Assembly: GCF_049445855.1 (NCBI RefSeq)
Contig: NZ_JBMSDV010000004.1
Location: 62,001 to 126,000, forward strand
DNA from: JAGOCV01 sp049445855
GTDB taxonomy: Bacteria > Pseudomonadota > Gammaproteobacteria > Burkholderiales > Burkholderiaceae_C
DNA length: 64,000 nucleotides
Direction: 5' to 3'
A model generated the notes under the pieces. That model was not told the DNA's origin, made no database searches, and saw nothing but the letters and a program-made list of their open reading frames with translations. The first letter of the stretch is position 1. Every line of letters begins with the position of its first letter. The translations under genes were made by a program, and so were the position numbers. Shown in pieces: positions 40,686 to 50,068 of this stretch.

Positions 40686-42194
40686 ATGAACGCTCCCCTG
40701 CACAAAGAAATTCCTTCCGGCGTGCTCGACGCCGCACAAGCCCTCTCGCACGCCACCCAGCAATGGGACCGCGACATCGTGAGGCAGCTCACCGACTACA
40801 TCCAGATCCCGGCCAAGTCGCCGTCCTTCGACAAGGAATGGTCCGAGCATGGCTATCTGGAGACCGTGTTGCGCAATGCCGCCGCGTGGGTGGAAGCGCA
40901 GAAGGTCGAAGGCCTGAAGCTGGAGATCGTGCGCTTGCCCGGCCGCACGCCGGTGCTGTTCTTCGAGATCGCGGCCACGCGTGCCGCGTCGCCGCAGACC
41001 GTGCTGATGTACGGCCACCTGGACAAGCAGCCCGAGTTCACCGGCTGGCGTAACGACCTCGGCCCGTGGACGCCCAAATACGAAGACGGCAAGCTCTTCG
41101 GCCGCGGCGGCGCGGACGACGGCTACGCGGTCTACGCGAGCATCGCCGCCGTGCAGGCGCTCAAGGCGCAGAAGGTGCCGCATCCGCGCATCGTCGGCAT
41201 CATCGAGACCTGTGAAGAGTCGGGTTCGTACGATCTGCTGCCCTACGTGGACGCGCTGCGTCCGCGCCTGGGCGAAGTCGAGCTCGTCATCTGCCTGGAC
41301 AGCGGCGCGGGCAACTACGACCAGCTCTGGCTCACCACCAGCCTGCGTGGCATGGCCAGCGGCATGCTGCGCGTCGAGATCCTCACCGAAGGTGTGCACT
41401 CGGGCGATGCGTCCGGCCTCGTGCCTTCGAGCTTCCGCATCCTGCGTCATGTGCTCGACCGCCTCGAAGACAGCGCAACCGGCCGCCTGCTGCCGGCCAG
41501 CCTGCACTGCGAAGTGCCGCCTGACCGGCTCGCGCAGGCGCGTGCGACGGCGGCCATCCTCGGTGACGAGGTGTACAAGCGGTTCCCCTGGGCGCACTAC
41601 GACTGCGGCGGCTCCACGGCTTTCGCACTGCCCACCACCACCGACCCGGTGCAGGCGCTCATCAACCGCACCTGGACGCCGACGCTGAGCGTCACCGGTG
41701 CCGAGGGATTCCCCGCGCTCAAGGACGCCGGCAACGTGCTGCGGCCCTACACCGCGTTCAAGCTGTCGCTGCGCCTGCCGCCGCTGGTCGATGCCGGCCA
41801 GGCGGTGCAAGACATCAAGAAGCTGCTCGAAGACAATGCGCCTTACCAGGCCAGGGTCACGTTCGACAGCCAGGGCGGCGCGACCGGCTGGAACGCGCCG
41901 TCGATGACGTCGTGGTTCGAGCGCGCGCTCAACGACGCGTCGCAAGCGCATTTCGGCGCGCCGTGCGGCTACATCGGCCAGGGCGGCACCATCCCGCTGA
42001 TGAACATGCTGAGCGAAGGCTTCCCCACCGCGCAGATGATGGTCTGCGGCGTGCTCGGGCCGCGCAGCAACGCGCACGGCCCGAACGAATTCCTGCATGT
42101 GCCTTACGCCAAGCGCCTCACGGCCGCCGTGGCACAGGTGATCGCGCAGCTGCCATCGACTGCCGACGCGCAGGCGCAGACCGCCACGGCCTGA
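40686..42194 (+). CDS. M20 family metallopeptidase
   Basis: A 502-residue cytoplasmic zinc peptidase. YGHLDKQPE carries the first metal His and catalytic Asp, GRGGADDGYA the bridging Asp, and ETCEESGS the catalytic Glu pair. The dimerisation insert begins near GVHSGDASGLVPSSF, and the C-terminal metal site is in NAHGPNEFLH. Close relatives cleave dipeptides or N-acyl amino acids; the substrate is unknown. Confidence 0.87.
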   Translation: MNAPLHKEIPSGVLDAAQALSHATQQWDRDIVRQLTDYIQIPAKSPSFDKEWSEHGYLETVLRNAAAWVEAQKVEGLKLEIVRLPGRTPVLFFEIAATRAASPQTVLMYGHLDKQPEFTGWRNDLGPWTPKYEDGKLFGRGGADDGYAVYASIAAVQALKAQKVPHPRIVGIIETCEESGSYDLLPYVDALRPRLGEVELVICLDSGAGNYDQLWLTTSLRGMASGMLRVEILTEGVHSGDASGLVPSSFRILRHVLDRLEDSATGRLLPASLHCEVPPDRLAQARATAAILGDEVYKRFPWAHYDCGGSTAFALPTTTDPVQALINRTWTPTLSVTGAEGFPALKDAGNVLRPYTAFKLSLRLPPLVDAGQAVQDIKKLLEDNAPYQARVTFDSQGGATGWNAPSMTSWFERALNDASQAHFGAPCGYIGQGGTIPLMNMLSEGFPTAQMMVCGVLGPRSNAHGPNEFLHVPYAKRLTAAVAQVIAQLPSTADAQAQTATA

Positions 42195-42201
42195 CGCCCG
42201 C

Positions 42202-43041
42202 GTGACCAGGCTCTCCACCTTCACCGCCCTGGACGGCGAAAACCTCGCCCTGCAGGACTGGCCCTTGCCGGACAACGTCCGCCTGCGCGGTGTGGTGCTG
42301 ATCGTGCACGGCCTCGGTGAATACGCGGGACGCTATGACCATGTGGCCGAACAGCTCAACGGCTGGGGTTTTGCGGTGCGCAGCTACGACCAGTACGGCC
42401 ATGGTGAATCGGGCGGCGCGCGGGGTGCCTTGCCCACGACGATGCGCCTGCTCGAAGACCTGGCGGACGTGGTGGACACCACACGCCACCGCCTGCGCGA
42501 CGAGACGCCGCTCTTCCTTCTGGGACACAGCATGGGCGGCCTTGTGGCGGGCAACTTCGTTGCGCGCGGCATACGCCGGGTGGAAGGCCTCATCATGTCC
42601 TCGCCGGCGCTCGACCCGGGCCTGGGCGTCCTGCAGAAACTCATGCTTGCCGTCGTGCCGCGCATCGCACCCGACCTGTGCGTGGGCAACGGGCTCGATC
42701 CGCAATACCTCTCGCATGACGCCGCCGTCGTCAAGGCCTACAAGGAAGATCCGCTCTGCCATGACCGCATCTGCGGGCGGCTGGCGAGTTTCATCGCGAA
42801 GGCGGGGCCCGAAACGGTGGCACGCGCCCCGAAGTGGCGGGTGCCCACGCTGCTCATGTATGCGGGCAGCGACCGGCTGGTGAATCCGGCCGGCAGCCGG
42901 GCGTTCGCCGCCGCCGCGCCGAAGGAAGTGGTGACCTCACACTGCTTCGAGCAGCACTATCACGAGATCTTCAACGAAGTGGACCGCGAGCCGGTGTTCG
43001 CGATGCTCAGGCAGTGGCTGGACGCACGCTGCGCCGCGTGA
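42202..43041 (+). CDS. Alpha/beta hydrolase, lysophospholipase/monoacylglycerol lipase type
   Basis: A 279-residue Hydrolase_4-type protein: oxyanion VHGLGEYAGRYDHVAEQL, nucleophile elbow GHSMGGLVAG, catalytic Asp region YAGSDRLVNPAGS and His in HEIFNEVDREPVF. These match monoacylglycerol lipases and lysophospholipases (PldB-like). Start is GTG, 7 bp after the peptidase stop. Its end overlaps the convergent MFS gene by 35 bp. Confidence 0.85.
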   Translation: MTRLSTFTALDGENLALQDWPLPDNVRLRGVVLIVHGLGEYAGRYDHVAEQLNGWGFAVRSYDQYGHGESGGARGALPTTMRLLEDLADVVDTTRHRLRDETPLFLLGHSMGGLVAGNFVARGIRRVEGLIMSSPALDPGLGVLQKLMLAVVPRIAPDLCVGNGLDPQYLSHDAAVVKAYKEDPLCHDRICGRLASFIAKAGPETVARAPKWRVPTLLMYAGSDRLVNPAGSRAFAAAAPKEVVTSHCFEQHYHEIFNEVDREPVFAMLRQWLDARCAA

Positions 43042-44176
43042 ACCAGAACAGCAGCCCGGCGATCGCCAGCACGGGCACCAGCGAGCCCCAGTTCAGCAGC
43101 GTCCAGCCCTGCGTCGTCACCAGTGCGCCGGACGCGAACGAGGTCACGCCCAGCGTCGAAAACAGGAAGAAGTTGATGGCGCCCTGCGCGGCGTCGCGTT
43201 CTTCCGGGCGGTAGGCCTGCAGCGACAGCGTCGTGCTGCCGGTGAAGAGGAAATTCCAGCCCACGCCGAGCAGGAACAGCGCAATCAGGAACTGGTGGAG
43301 GTTCACGCCCGACAGCGCGACCGCGATGCACGCGAGGTTGAGCGCGATGCCCACCGCCATGATGACCGGCGCGCCGAACTTGCGGATGAGGTGTCCGGTG
43401 AAGAAGCCCGGCGCGAACATGCCGATGACGTGCCATTCGAGCACCAGCGCCGCATTCGAGAAAGGCAGGCCGCACTGCTGCATGGCGATGGGGGTCGAAG
43501 CCATCAGCAGATTCATCACGCCGTAGCCCAGCGCACCGCATGCGGTGGACACGATGAACACCGGCTGGCGCATGATGACGCCCAGCGGCCGGCCTGTGCC
43601 TGCGGCGCTGCGCGCAGGCGGTGGCGGGAAGTTCACGAAGGCCAGCAACGCGGACGCGAGCAATGCGACACAGGCGAGTGCGAGATACGCGCCGGCGAAC
43701 GGCGCGTCGAGAAGCGTGCGCGTATAGGTCGCGAGATTCGGCCCGACAATGGCGCCGATCAGGCCTCCGGCCATGACCAGCGAGATGGCCTTTTCCTTCG
43801 CGGAAGGTTCGGCAAGCTCGGCAGCGGCAAAGCGATAGAGACTGGCGTTGGCGCTGTAGTAGCCGGCCAGCAATGTGGCAAGGCACAGCAGCCAGAAGTT
43901 CCTGCTGGATGCGGCATACGCGCACAGCAGCGCAGAGGCAAAGGCCACCAGCAACCCGAGCTGGAACGACCGCTGCCGGCCCAGGCGCGACTGCACGCGC
44001 GCCACCACGCCGGTGGACAAGGCGCCGCCGACCACGTAGCCCATGACCGGCAGCGTCGCCATCCAGCCCAGCGGGGCGAGACTCAGGCCCACCAGTCCGT
44101 TGATGGCGATGAAAGTGACGTTGTTGGTGAGGAAGAGACCCTGGCAGACGGCCAGGAGCCAGAGGTTGCGGTTCAT
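43007..44176 (-). CDS. MFS transporter
   Basis: A 389-residue, twelve-helix transporter. The N-terminal helix holds LFLTNNVTFIAINGLVGLSLAP. The cytoplasmic loop ARVQSRLGRQRSFQLG replaces classic motif A. Helix 4/5 has SLYRFAAAELAEPSAKEKAISLVMAGGLIGA. It looks like a proteobacterial MFS subfamily of unknown substrate. It overlaps the convergent lipase gene at its 3' end. Confidence 0.82.
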   Translation of the reverse strand: MNRNLWLLAVCQGLFLTNNVTFIAINGLVGLSLAPLGWMATLPVMGYVVGGALSTGVVARVQSRLGRQRSFQLGLLVAFASALLCAYAASSRNFWLLCLATLLAGYYSANASLYRFAAAELAEPSAKEKAISLVMAGGLIGAIVGPNLATYTRTLLDAPFAGAYLALACVALLASALLAFVNFPPPPARSAAGTGRPLGVIMRQPVFIVSTACGALGYGVMNLLMASTPIAMQQCGLPFSNAALVLEWHVIGMFAPGFFTGHLIRKFGAPVIMAVGIALNLACIAVALSGVNLHQFLIALFLLGVGWNFLFTGSTTLSLQAYRPEERDAAQGAINFFLFSTLGVTSFASGALVTTQGWTLLNWGSLVPVLAIAGLLFWFTRRSVRPATA

Positions 44177-44221
44177 GACGCAGCGTAGCGTGGAGGAGCG
44201 GCCCAGTCTACACAGCGTTGC

Positions 44222-44944
44222 TTACAGCGCTTGCAGCGTGGCCGCGGCCACGACGGCGATGCCGGCCGTCTCCGAGCGCAACACGCGCGAACCGAGGGAA
44301 AGCGGCAGCATGCCGCTGGCCAGTGCCGCCGCTTCTTCCTGTGCGCTCAGGCCGCCTTCAGGGCCGACGAGGCACACGAATGCAGGCGGTTCCAGGCGCT
44401 GCGCGAGCGGCGATGGATCGGCAGCGCTGTCCTGCAGCGACAGCACGAACGAAGGCATAGATTTCGGCGCGACCAGCCAGACGGGAAGGTCGCTGACCGC
44501 ATGGATGAGCGGCACGCGATTGCGCCCGCACTGCTCGCACGCCGCGGCGGCAATGGATTGCCAATGCGCCTGTTTCCTGGCCGCGCGTTCGCCCGACAGC
44601 CGCAACACGCTGTGCGCCGTGTGCAAGGGCTGGATGCTCGCCACGCCGAGTTCGGTGGCTTTCTCGACCAGCCAGTCCATGCGCTCGTTGGCCGGCATGC
44701 CGATGGCAAGGTGCACCTGTCGCGACGCTTCGCGTTCGACGCCGCGGTGGGCGAGCACCTTCACGCTGACATCGCTGCGCCCCATGCGCAGCACTTCGGC
44801 CGTGAACTCGCCGCCTTCGCCGTTGAACAACGTCACCTCATCCCCGGGCTGCAGGCGCAGCACCTGCACATGCCGCGCCGCTGTCGCAGGCAATGGCAAT
44901 TCGGTGCCTTCGGCAAGGGGAACGGGACAGTGGAAACGGGGCAT
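44222..44944 (-). CDS. rsmE: 16S rRNA m3U1498 methyltransferase RsmE
   Basis: A 240-residue SPOUT-family protein with an N-terminal PUA-like domain (MPRFHCPVPLAEG, LPATAARHVQVLRLQPGDEVTLFNG) and a C-terminal trefoil-knot domain (CLVGPEGGLSAQEEAAA, LSLGSRVLRSETAGIAV). It methylates U1498 of 16S rRNA. It follows the AmgK-like kinase gene by 6 bp on the same strand, where murU is often found. Confidence 0.94.
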   Translation of the reverse strand: MPRFHCPVPLAEGTELPLPATAARHVQVLRLQPGDEVTLFNGEGGEFTAEVLRMGRSDVSVKVLAHRGVEREASRQVHLAIGMPANERMDWLVEKATELGVASIQPLHTAHSVLRLSGERAARKQAHWQSIAAAACEQCGRNRVPLIHAVSDLPVWLVAPKSMPSFVLSLQDSAADPSPLAQRLEPPAFVCLVGPEGGLSAQEEAAALASGMLPLSLGSRVLRSETAGIAVVAAATLQAL

Positions 44945-44950
44945 GGCCGG

Positions 44951-46090
44951 TCACACGCGGCCGAATGCGAAACCGGTGGCTGCCTGCGTGCCCTCGATCT
45001 CGTCCACCAGCCGCAGCAGCGGCGTGAGCTCCCGGTAGCGGCTGGCGGTGGAGCGGATGTAGCCGATGAAGCGCGGTGCGTCCGCAAGGTATTTCGCCTT
45101 GCCATCGCGCAGTGTGAGCCGCGCGAAGATGCCCGCCACCTTGAGGTGCCGCTGCAGGCCCATCCATTCGACGCCGCGATAGAACTCGCCGAAATCATCG
45201 GCCCATGCATGCGCATCGTCCCCGGTGCCGAAGAGCCCTGCCGCGCGTGCCTTCTGCCAGTAGCGAACGGTCACGTCGAGCACGAACTCCTCTTCCCAGC
45301 TCAGGAAGGCATCGCGCATCAGGCTGGCGATGTCGTAGGTGATGGGGCCGTACACGGCGTCCTGGAAATCGAGCACGCCCAGCGGGGCGCGGCCGCCATC
45401 CGGATTCACCATCAGGTTGCGCGGCATGAAGTCGCGGTGCACGTACACCTGTGGCGCGGCGAGGTTGCGCTCGATGATGAGCGCGAACGTCTTGTCCAGC
45501 GTGGCGCGCTGCGCGTCGGACAGTGTCACGCCGCGATGACGCGCGAGGTACCAGTCAGGAAACAGCGACAGCTCGCGCTGCAGCAACGCGTGGTCGTACG
45601 GCGGCAACACGTTCGGCAGCGAGGCTTTCTGCCAGTCCACCAGCGCATCGACCGCCGCGAGATACAGGTCCAGATTGGCGTGCGGCTGCTCGCGGTCGAT
45701 GACTTCCATCATCGTGCGCGAACCCAGATCGGTCAGCAGCATGAAGCCCAGCGGCTCGTCCCAGGCCAGCACGTGCGGCACCTTCATGCCGGCCTGCTCC
45801 ATGAGACTGGCAACCTTGACGAACGGGGCACAGTTCTCGTGCTGCGGTGGCGCGTCCATGATGATCAGGCTGCCGGTGGCAGTGGCGGAGTCGATGCGCA
45901 GATAGCGCCGGAAGCTGGCGTCGGCCGAAGCCGTCCGCAGGGTGTCCGGCAGCAGCCGGTGTGGTCCGGTCACCGATTCGAGCCAACGGGCGAACGCCTG
46001 CGCGCGGACCGGGTCATCCCAGCTGACGGGCATGTTTGCAACGGGGACGGAGGCTGGGGCCGGCGAGCCGGGAGAGGGCGGTGTACTCAT
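44951..46090 (-). CDS. amgK: AmgK-like aminoglycoside phosphotransferase-fold sugar kinase
   Basis: A 379-residue APH-fold kinase: RRYLRIDSATATGSLIIMDAPP for the nucleotide-binding lobe, the catalytic loop VHRDFMPRNLMV and the metal motif VLDFQDAVYGPITYDIASL. It is divergent from lptD, as is typical of AmgK, the anomeric MurNAc/GlcNAc kinase of peptidoglycan recycling. The partner gene murU is not next to it; rsmE is. The first Met is followed by a Pro-rich stretch, so a start at MPVSWDD (19 codons in) is possible. Confidence 0.8.
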   Translation of the reverse strand: MSTPPSPGSPAPASVPVANMPVSWDDPVRAQAFARWLESVTGPHRLLPDTLRTASADASFRRYLRIDSATATGSLIIMDAPPQHENCAPFVKVASLMEQAGMKVPHVLAWDEPLGFMLLTDLGSRTMMEVIDREQPHANLDLYLAAVDALVDWQKASLPNVLPPYDHALLQRELSLFPDWYLARHRGVTLSDAQRATLDKTFALIIERNLAAPQVYVHRDFMPRNLMVNPDGGRAPLGVLDFQDAVYGPITYDIASLMRDAFLSWEEEFVLDVTVRYWQKARAAGLFGTGDDAHAWADDFGEFYRGVEWMGLQRHLKVAGIFARLTLRDGKAKYLADAPRFIGYIRSTASRYRELTPLLRLVDEIEGTQAATGFAFGRV

Positions 46091-46177
46091 GGATAATCCA
46101 TTCTACAAACGCGGTTGCGGCCCTGGCCCCTGCCTGCGCCCGTCCAACCAGTCCCGACCATCCGTCCCGCCGTTTGC

Positions 46178-48604
46178 ATGCCCTGTGAGCTGATTTCCTT
46201 TGAACGCCGCTTCGGCGGCGCTGCCGCGGTTGCGGGCCTGCCTGTCGCGCCGCTGGCGTGGCTGGTGGCGGCGTTGACGTCGCTCACGCCTGCCGCGGCT
46301 TGGGCGCAGGCCCAGGCTGCGGGGCCATCCGCAGAGCGTGCGCCCCTGGTCCTCAAGACCAGCCCCATGCTCGCCGAGAAGACCGGCATGAAGCGCAACG
46401 AGACGGTGAGCTTCATCCGCGGCGATCGCCTGTCCGGCCGAACCGACCTGGAAACCGTGCTGGAAGGCAATGCCGAAATCCGTCGCGGCGACACCGTCAT
46501 CAAGGCCGACCGGCTCGAGTACTACCAGCCCGACGATCTGGCCAAGGCACGCGGCAACATCCGCATCAACCAGGCCGGCAACATCTACGAAGGCCCAGTG
46601 CTGGAACTGAAGGTCGAGTCCTTCGAGGGCTTCTTCCTGAACCCGCGTTACCGCTTCCTGCGCAACGGTGCCTACGGTGAAGCATCGCGCATCGACTTCA
46701 TCGACGACCAGCGCGCGATCATCCAGGACGCGAGCTACACCACCTGCCTGGCCGAACCCGGCCCGGGCTGGATGCCGGACTGGATCCTGCGCGCGGCGCG
46801 GATCCGCATCGACAACGAAGAGGAAACCGGCGAAGCCGACGGCGCGCTGCTCACCTTCAAGGGCGTGCCGGTGCTGCCGATCCCGTCCATCAGCTTTCCG
46901 CTGAGCGAGAAGCGCAAGTCCGGTGTGCTGCCGCCCACCATCGGGCTGGACAACGTCAACGGCCTCGACCTGACGCTGCCTTACTACTGGGACATCGCGC
47001 CCAACCGCGATGCGACCATCTATCCGACTCTGATGTCGCGACGCGGCGTCAACGTGGGCGGCGAATTCCGCTTCCTCGAGCGTGACTACCGCGGGCAGCT
47101 CCGGCTGGACCTGATGCCCGACGACAAGCTGCGTGATCGCTCGCGCTGGGGCTTGGCAGCGACGCAGGAAGGCCGGTTCGCGGTAGGCTATGGAACGCTG
47201 TTGACGAACGTCAATATCAACCGCGTCAGCGACGACAACTACTGGCGCGACTTCTCTCGCAGCTCCGCCTCGCTCACGCAGCGCCTCCTGGCCAGCGATG
47301 TGAACGTGTCGTGGGCCCGGGGCGACGTGAGCTTGCAGGCACGGACGCTCAAGTGGCAGACGCTGCAGGACCCGCTCTCGCCCATTACGCCGCCATACGA
47401 CAAGTTGCCGCAAATCGCCGCCACATGGTCGCGCGCGAACGTGGGGGGCTTCGATTACTCGCTCACCGGCGACTTCACACGTTTCCAGGCGGACCGCTTC
47501 TACACGCGCCAGGCCAACGCAGATCGCGCGTATGCACTCGCGCAACTGAGCCGCCCGTGGATCTTCCCTGCGGGCTTCATCACGCCAAAGGTGCAACTGC
47601 ACGCCACCAACTACCAGTTCGATACACCGCTGGCCAACGGTGCCACATCGGCCAGCCGCGCGGTACCGACGTTCAGCGTGGACAGTGGCCTGGTGTTCGA
47701 GCGCGACGCGTCCTATTTCGGCCGGGCCTTCCGCCAGACACTCGAACCGCGCGCGTTCTATGTCTACACGCCCTATCGCGACCAGAGCATGCTGCCTGTG
47801 TATGACACCGGCGCCAATGACTTCAACTTCGCCACCATCTACACCGAGAACGCCTTCGGCGGCAACGACCGCATCTCGGACAACAACCTGCTGACGCTCG
47901 GCCTGTCATCGCGACTGCTCGACCCGGACACCGGCGCCGAGGCGGCACGCGTCGGCATCGCCCAGCGGTTCCGCTTCCGCGACCAGAACGTGACGCTGCC
48001 CGGCGGCGCGCCGGTGAGCGAGCGCCTGAGCGACGTGCTGCTCGGTGCGTCCGTCAACTGGACGCCGCAGTGGTCGGTCGATTCGACGGTTCAGTTCAAT
48101 CCGAAGACGCGCCGCTCGATCCGCTCGACCATTGGCGCGCGCTACAGCCCGAGCGACTACCGTGTCGTCAGCGCGGCATACCGCCTGCAGAAGGAAAACG
48201 TGGCGCCGCTGCTCGTGGGCAGTGAACAGATCGACATCGGCTGGCAATGGCCGTTGAACGACCTGTGGGGCGACAAGGGCCAGAACCTCGGCCCGGGTCG
48301 TGGGCAAGGCGGCGGCCGCTGGTACAGCGTCGGCCGCGTCAACTACAGCATGCGCGACAGCAAGGTGGTCGATGCGGTCGTCGGCCTCGAATACGATGCC
48401 TGCTGCTGGATCGGTCGTGTCGTTGTCGAGCGTCTGCAGAATGGCACCAGCACCTCGAACAAGCGCATCATGTTCCAGATCGAGTTCGTCGGCTTCACGC
48501 GCGTGGGCTCGAACCCGCTGCGCACCCTCAAGGAAAACATCCCCCGTTACCAGTACCTGCGCGAGGAAATCACCACGCCCAGCCGCTTCAGCAACTACGA
48601 TTGA
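46178..48604 (+). CDS. lptD: LPS assembly outer-membrane protein LptD
   Basis: An 808-residue protein with a signal region ending AAAWAQAQ, an N-terminal beta-jellyroll of the LptA/LptD type (GNAEIRRGDTVIKADRLEYYQPDD, ARGNIRIN) and a 26-strand barrel domain. It has Cys in DASYTTCLAE and a vicinal pair in YDACCWIGRVVVER, matching the disulfides needed for function. It places LPS in the outer leaflet together with LptE. The frame continues to a TTG 63 bp upstream, but the ATG at 46178 gives a plausible signal. surA starts 5 bp after the stop. Confidence 0.94.
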   Translation: MPCELISFERRFGGAAAVAGLPVAPLAWLVAALTSLTPAAAWAQAQAAGPSAERAPLVLKTSPMLAEKTGMKRNETVSFIRGDRLSGRTDLETVLEGNAEIRRGDTVIKADRLEYYQPDDLAKARGNIRINQAGNIYEGPVLELKVESFEGFFLNPRYRFLRNGAYGEASRIDFIDDQRAIIQDASYTTCLAEPGPGWMPDWILRAARIRIDNEEETGEADGALLTFKGVPVLPIPSISFPLSEKRKSGVLPPTIGLDNVNGLDLTLPYYWDIAPNRDATIYPTLMSRRGVNVGGEFRFLERDYRGQLRLDLMPDDKLRDRSRWGLAATQEGRFAVGYGTLLTNVNINRVSDDNYWRDFSRSSASLTQRLLASDVNVSWARGDVSLQARTLKWQTLQDPLSPITPPYDKLPQIAATWSRANVGGFDYSLTGDFTRFQADRFYTRQANADRAYALAQLSRPWIFPAGFITPKVQLHATNYQFDTPLANGATSASRAVPTFSVDSGLVFERDASYFGRAFRQTLEPRAFYVYTPYRDQSMLPVYDTGANDFNFATIYTENAFGGNDRISDNNLLTLGLSSRLLDPDTGAEAARVGIAQRFRFRDQNVTLPGGAPVSERLSDVLLGASVNWTPQWSVDSTVQFNPKTRRSIRSTIGARYSPSDYRVVSAAYRLQKENVAPLLVGSEQIDIGWQWPLNDLWGDKGQNLGPGRGQGGGRWYSVGRVNYSMRDSKVVDAVVGLEYDACCWIGRVVVERLQNGTSTSNKRIMFQIEFVGFTRVGSNPLRTLKENIPRYQYLREEITTPSRFSNYD

Positions 48605-48609
48605 CCCTC

Positions 48610-49998
48610 ATGATCAAACCTGCCCTGGTCCTCGTCGCCTGCCTCGGATCCGCCGCCCTGCCCCTGCACGCGCAGGGCCTGCGCATCCCCGGATCGGGCA
48701 GTGGCCCCAGCCTGATGCTGCCGCCCGCCTCTGCTGCAACCACCAGCTCGACCGCGTCGCAACGGCAGGCCGACTACATCGTGGCGGTCGTCAACTCCGA
48801 ACCGCTCACCAACAACGAAGTGCGCGCGCGTGCATTGCGTTTCCAGCAACAGGCGGCACAGCAAGGCCAGGCGGCGCAGCTGCCGCCCCGCGACATTTTC
48901 CTGGGCCAGGTGATGGAACGCCTCATCTCGGAGAAAGCGCAACTGCAGTATGCGCGCGAGATCGGCATCAAGATCGACGATTCGCAAGTCGACAACGCCG
49001 AAGCGAACATCGCAGCACAGAACCAGCTTTCCGTTGCCGACTTCCGCCGCCGCCTCAGCAGCGAGGGGATCGATTCGACGCGTTTCCGCGAAGACCTGCG
49101 GGGCCAGTTGATCCTGCAACGCCTGCGCGAGCGCGACTTCGAGCAACGCGTGAAGATCAGCGATACGGAGGCCGACCAGTTCCTGCTGGAGCAGAACGCC
49201 ACAGTGGATGCCACCAGGCTTGAACTGAACATCGCGCAGATCCTCATTGCCGTTCCCGAGACGGCAACGCCGGCGCAAGTGACCGAACTGCAGGCCAGGG
49301 CGCAACGCGCCTATGAGCGTGCGCGTGCCGGCGAAGACTTCGCCGCATTGGCGCGCGAACTCTCCAGCGCGCCGGACGCGCGGGAATCCGGCGGCGCCAT
49401 GGGCCTGCGCACGATCGATCGCTACCCCGAGCTCTTCACGGATGCCGTGCGCACGCTGTCCACCGGCGGCGTGGCCGCGCCCATCCGTTCGGGTGCGGGC
49501 TTCCATGTCCTCAAACTGGTCGAGAAGCGCCAGGGCGGGGGCATCGACAGCACGGTCGTCGAGAACCATGCCAGGCACATCCTCCTGCGCATCGGCGCGC
49601 AGATGACCCAGGCACAGGCCGTGGAGCGTCTGGCCGCCATCAAGAGGCGCGTGCAGGCAGGCGGTGACTTTGCGGCGCTGGCGCGCGAGACTTCCCAGGA
49701 TGGCAGCGCAAAGGACGGCGGCGACCTCGGCTGGAGCCGCCCCGGTCAGTTCGTGCCCGAATTCGAGGAAGCTCTGGAAAAACTCGCCGTGGGCCAGGTG
49801 AGCGATCCGGTCCTTTCGCGTTTCGGCGTCCACCTCATCCAGTTGCTGGAACGCCGCGAAGCCCGGCTCACGCAGCGCGAGCAGCGCGAGATCGCGCGCA
49901 ACATGCTGCGCGAGAAGCGGCTCGACGAAACGTATGCGAACTGGGCGCAGGACATCCGTGCGCGCGCTTACGTTGAAATGCGCGAGTCGCCGCAGTAA
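48610..49998 (+). CDS. surA: Periplasmic chaperone/peptidyl-prolyl isomerase SurA
   Basis: A 462-residue protein with a signal peptide (ends LPLHAQG), a SurA N-terminal chaperone domain (DYIVAVVNSEPLTNNEVRAR) and two parvulin domains, each with the pattern of GEDFAALARELSSAPDARESGGAMG and GGDFAALARETSQDGSAKDGGDLGWSRPG. It ferries outer-membrane proteins such as LptD. It is coupled to lptD; rsmA follows 70 bp later. pdxA, found between surA and rsmA in E. coli, is absent. Confidence 0.94.
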   Translation: MIKPALVLVACLGSAALPLHAQGLRIPGSGSGPSLMLPPASAATTSSTASQRQADYIVAVVNSEPLTNNEVRARALRFQQQAAQQGQAAQLPPRDIFLGQVMERLISEKAQLQYAREIGIKIDDSQVDNAEANIAAQNQLSVADFRRRLSSEGIDSTRFREDLRGQLILQRLRERDFEQRVKISDTEADQFLLEQNATVDATRLELNIAQILIAVPETATPAQVTELQARAQRAYERARAGEDFAALARELSSAPDARESGGAMGLRTIDRYPELFTDAVRTLSTGGVAAPIRSGAGFHVLKLVEKRQGGGIDSTVVENHARHILLRIGAQMTQAQAVERLAAIKRRVQAGGDFAALARETSQDGSAKDGGDLGWSRPGQFVPEFEEALEKLAVGQVSDPVLSRFGVHLIQLLERREARLTQREQREIARNMLREKRLDETYANWAQDIRARAYVEMRESPQ

Positions 49999-50068
49999 AC
50001 CCAGGCCACTTCGCATACAGACCCGGAGCAGGCAGCCGAGACCACCCCGCGATCCGGTTGCCCCCACG

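Noticed and set aside
39525..42275. 916-codon open frame on the minus strand across metW, hyi and the M20 peptidase
   Set aside because: Covers three well-supported plus-strand genes and shows no protein-like motifs.
46103..47602. 499-codon open frame on the minus strand inside lptD
   Set aside because: Antisense shadow; lptD has full-length family features on the other strand.
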